Positions 22,008 to 22,215 of a stretch of DNA of 22,215 bases are shown piece by piece. The notes beneath the pieces are model-generated. The model ran no database searches. It saw only the letters and a program-made list of their open reading frames with translations, and was not told the DNA's origin. Numbering within the stretch: the stretch's first letter is position 1; every line of letters starts with the position of its first letter. Where the stretch lies: positions 1 to 22,215 of the forward strand of contig CANQHK010000007.1 in the NCBI GenBank assembly GCA_947623645.1, read 5' to 3'. Made by a program: the position numbers and the translations under genes. The stretch comes from an uncultured Bacilli bacterium (lineage in GTDB: Bacteria > Bacillota_I > Bacilli_A > RF39 > UBA660).

Positions 22008-22215
22008 TGGTAATGAACTTTATTAGAACGAAAGTATTTACTGCGAACGTATCCATTCCTATCAAAAGGAATATTTCGTCTTTTCTTTTTCCATTGTTTT
22101 CTTTCTTTTAAAATTTTTTCAAGAAAAATAAAAAATTTCGTTGAATTAAAAAGTAAATTCTCGTAATATACAAAAAGTATGTTTCCGTAAGTAAATTCAC
22201 ATTATAAAATCATAA
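22008..22215. other. AT-rich 3' end of the window without a gene
   Basis: No gene or start with ribosome-binding site is visible. Bases 22028-22079 can fold into competing hairpins (ACGAAA with TTTCGT, or ATTCC with GGAAT), followed by a T-rich stretch. The remainder consists of A and T tracts. Confidence 0.5.

Overview
The window is AT-rich (roughly 30% GC by eye), and every recognisable gene lies on the + strand. It encodes two sporulation proteins (SpoIVA and a SpoVIF-like protein). It also keeps two gene orders known from Bacilli: der ... spoIVA-hbs, and ftsY-ylxM-(x)-ffh. TGG is used for Trp throughout and TGA serves as a stop, so the standard bacterial code (table 11) applies and this is not a TGA-Trp mollicute. 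The best guess is a spore-forming, low-GC, gut-type member of the Bacilli (RF39/Erysipelotrichales-like). That placement is an inference.

Layout. (1) 1-1070: the 3' end of a secreted or surface-type protein with a formylglycine-generating-enzyme/C-type-lectin fold. Its C-terminal ligand-loop region is unusually GC-rich (about 55%). A start-less second copy of the same module lies 200 bp downstream. (2) 1398-5440: four tightly packed, partly overlapping genes that I cannot assign: two long, largely coiled-coil/helical proteins, a 68-residue HTH-like protein and a 101-residue helical protein. The unit is bracketed by a promoter and a terminator. (3) 5502-7826: an unknown acidic protein, the ribosome-assembly GTPase der, a small coiled-coil protein and spoVIF. 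(4) 8010-9047: an Rpn/PD-(D/E)XK transposase-like nuclease gene with three 23-bp-spaced repeats upstream. (5) 9168-11036: spoIVA, with a sigma-E-like promoter, and the HU gene. (6) 11100-13310: an AT-rich island carrying an AAA/DUF4143 ATPase. It has three direct repeats at exactly 32-bp spacing over its promoter and is flanked by a 28-nt near-perfect direct repeat. (7) 13493-17883: the SRP operon ftsY-ylxM-ffh, interrupted by a HerA-like ATPase gene. (8) 17896-19675: an unknown acidic protein, a DUF362 Fe-S-type protein and a TSCPD-domain protein. (9) 19842-21985: an FtsX/MacB-type ABC permease with its ATPase.

Working together: Ffh and FtsY form the co-translational targeting pathway, with YlxM as a regulator-like partner. 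Der acts in 50S assembly. SpoIVA builds the base of the spore coat, and SpoVIF acts late in sporulation. The mobile-looking pieces (Rpn gene, ATPase island, lectin cassettes) sit exactly in the gaps between these conserved blocks.

The most interesting signals are the GC-rich lectin cassette pair, the repeat-flanked ATPase island with its helically phased repeats, the terminator hairpin that contains the spoVIF ribosome-binding site, the HerA-like gene inside the SRP operon, and the unassigned 1398-5440 operon. Coordinates and motif matches were read by hand. No database search was possible.
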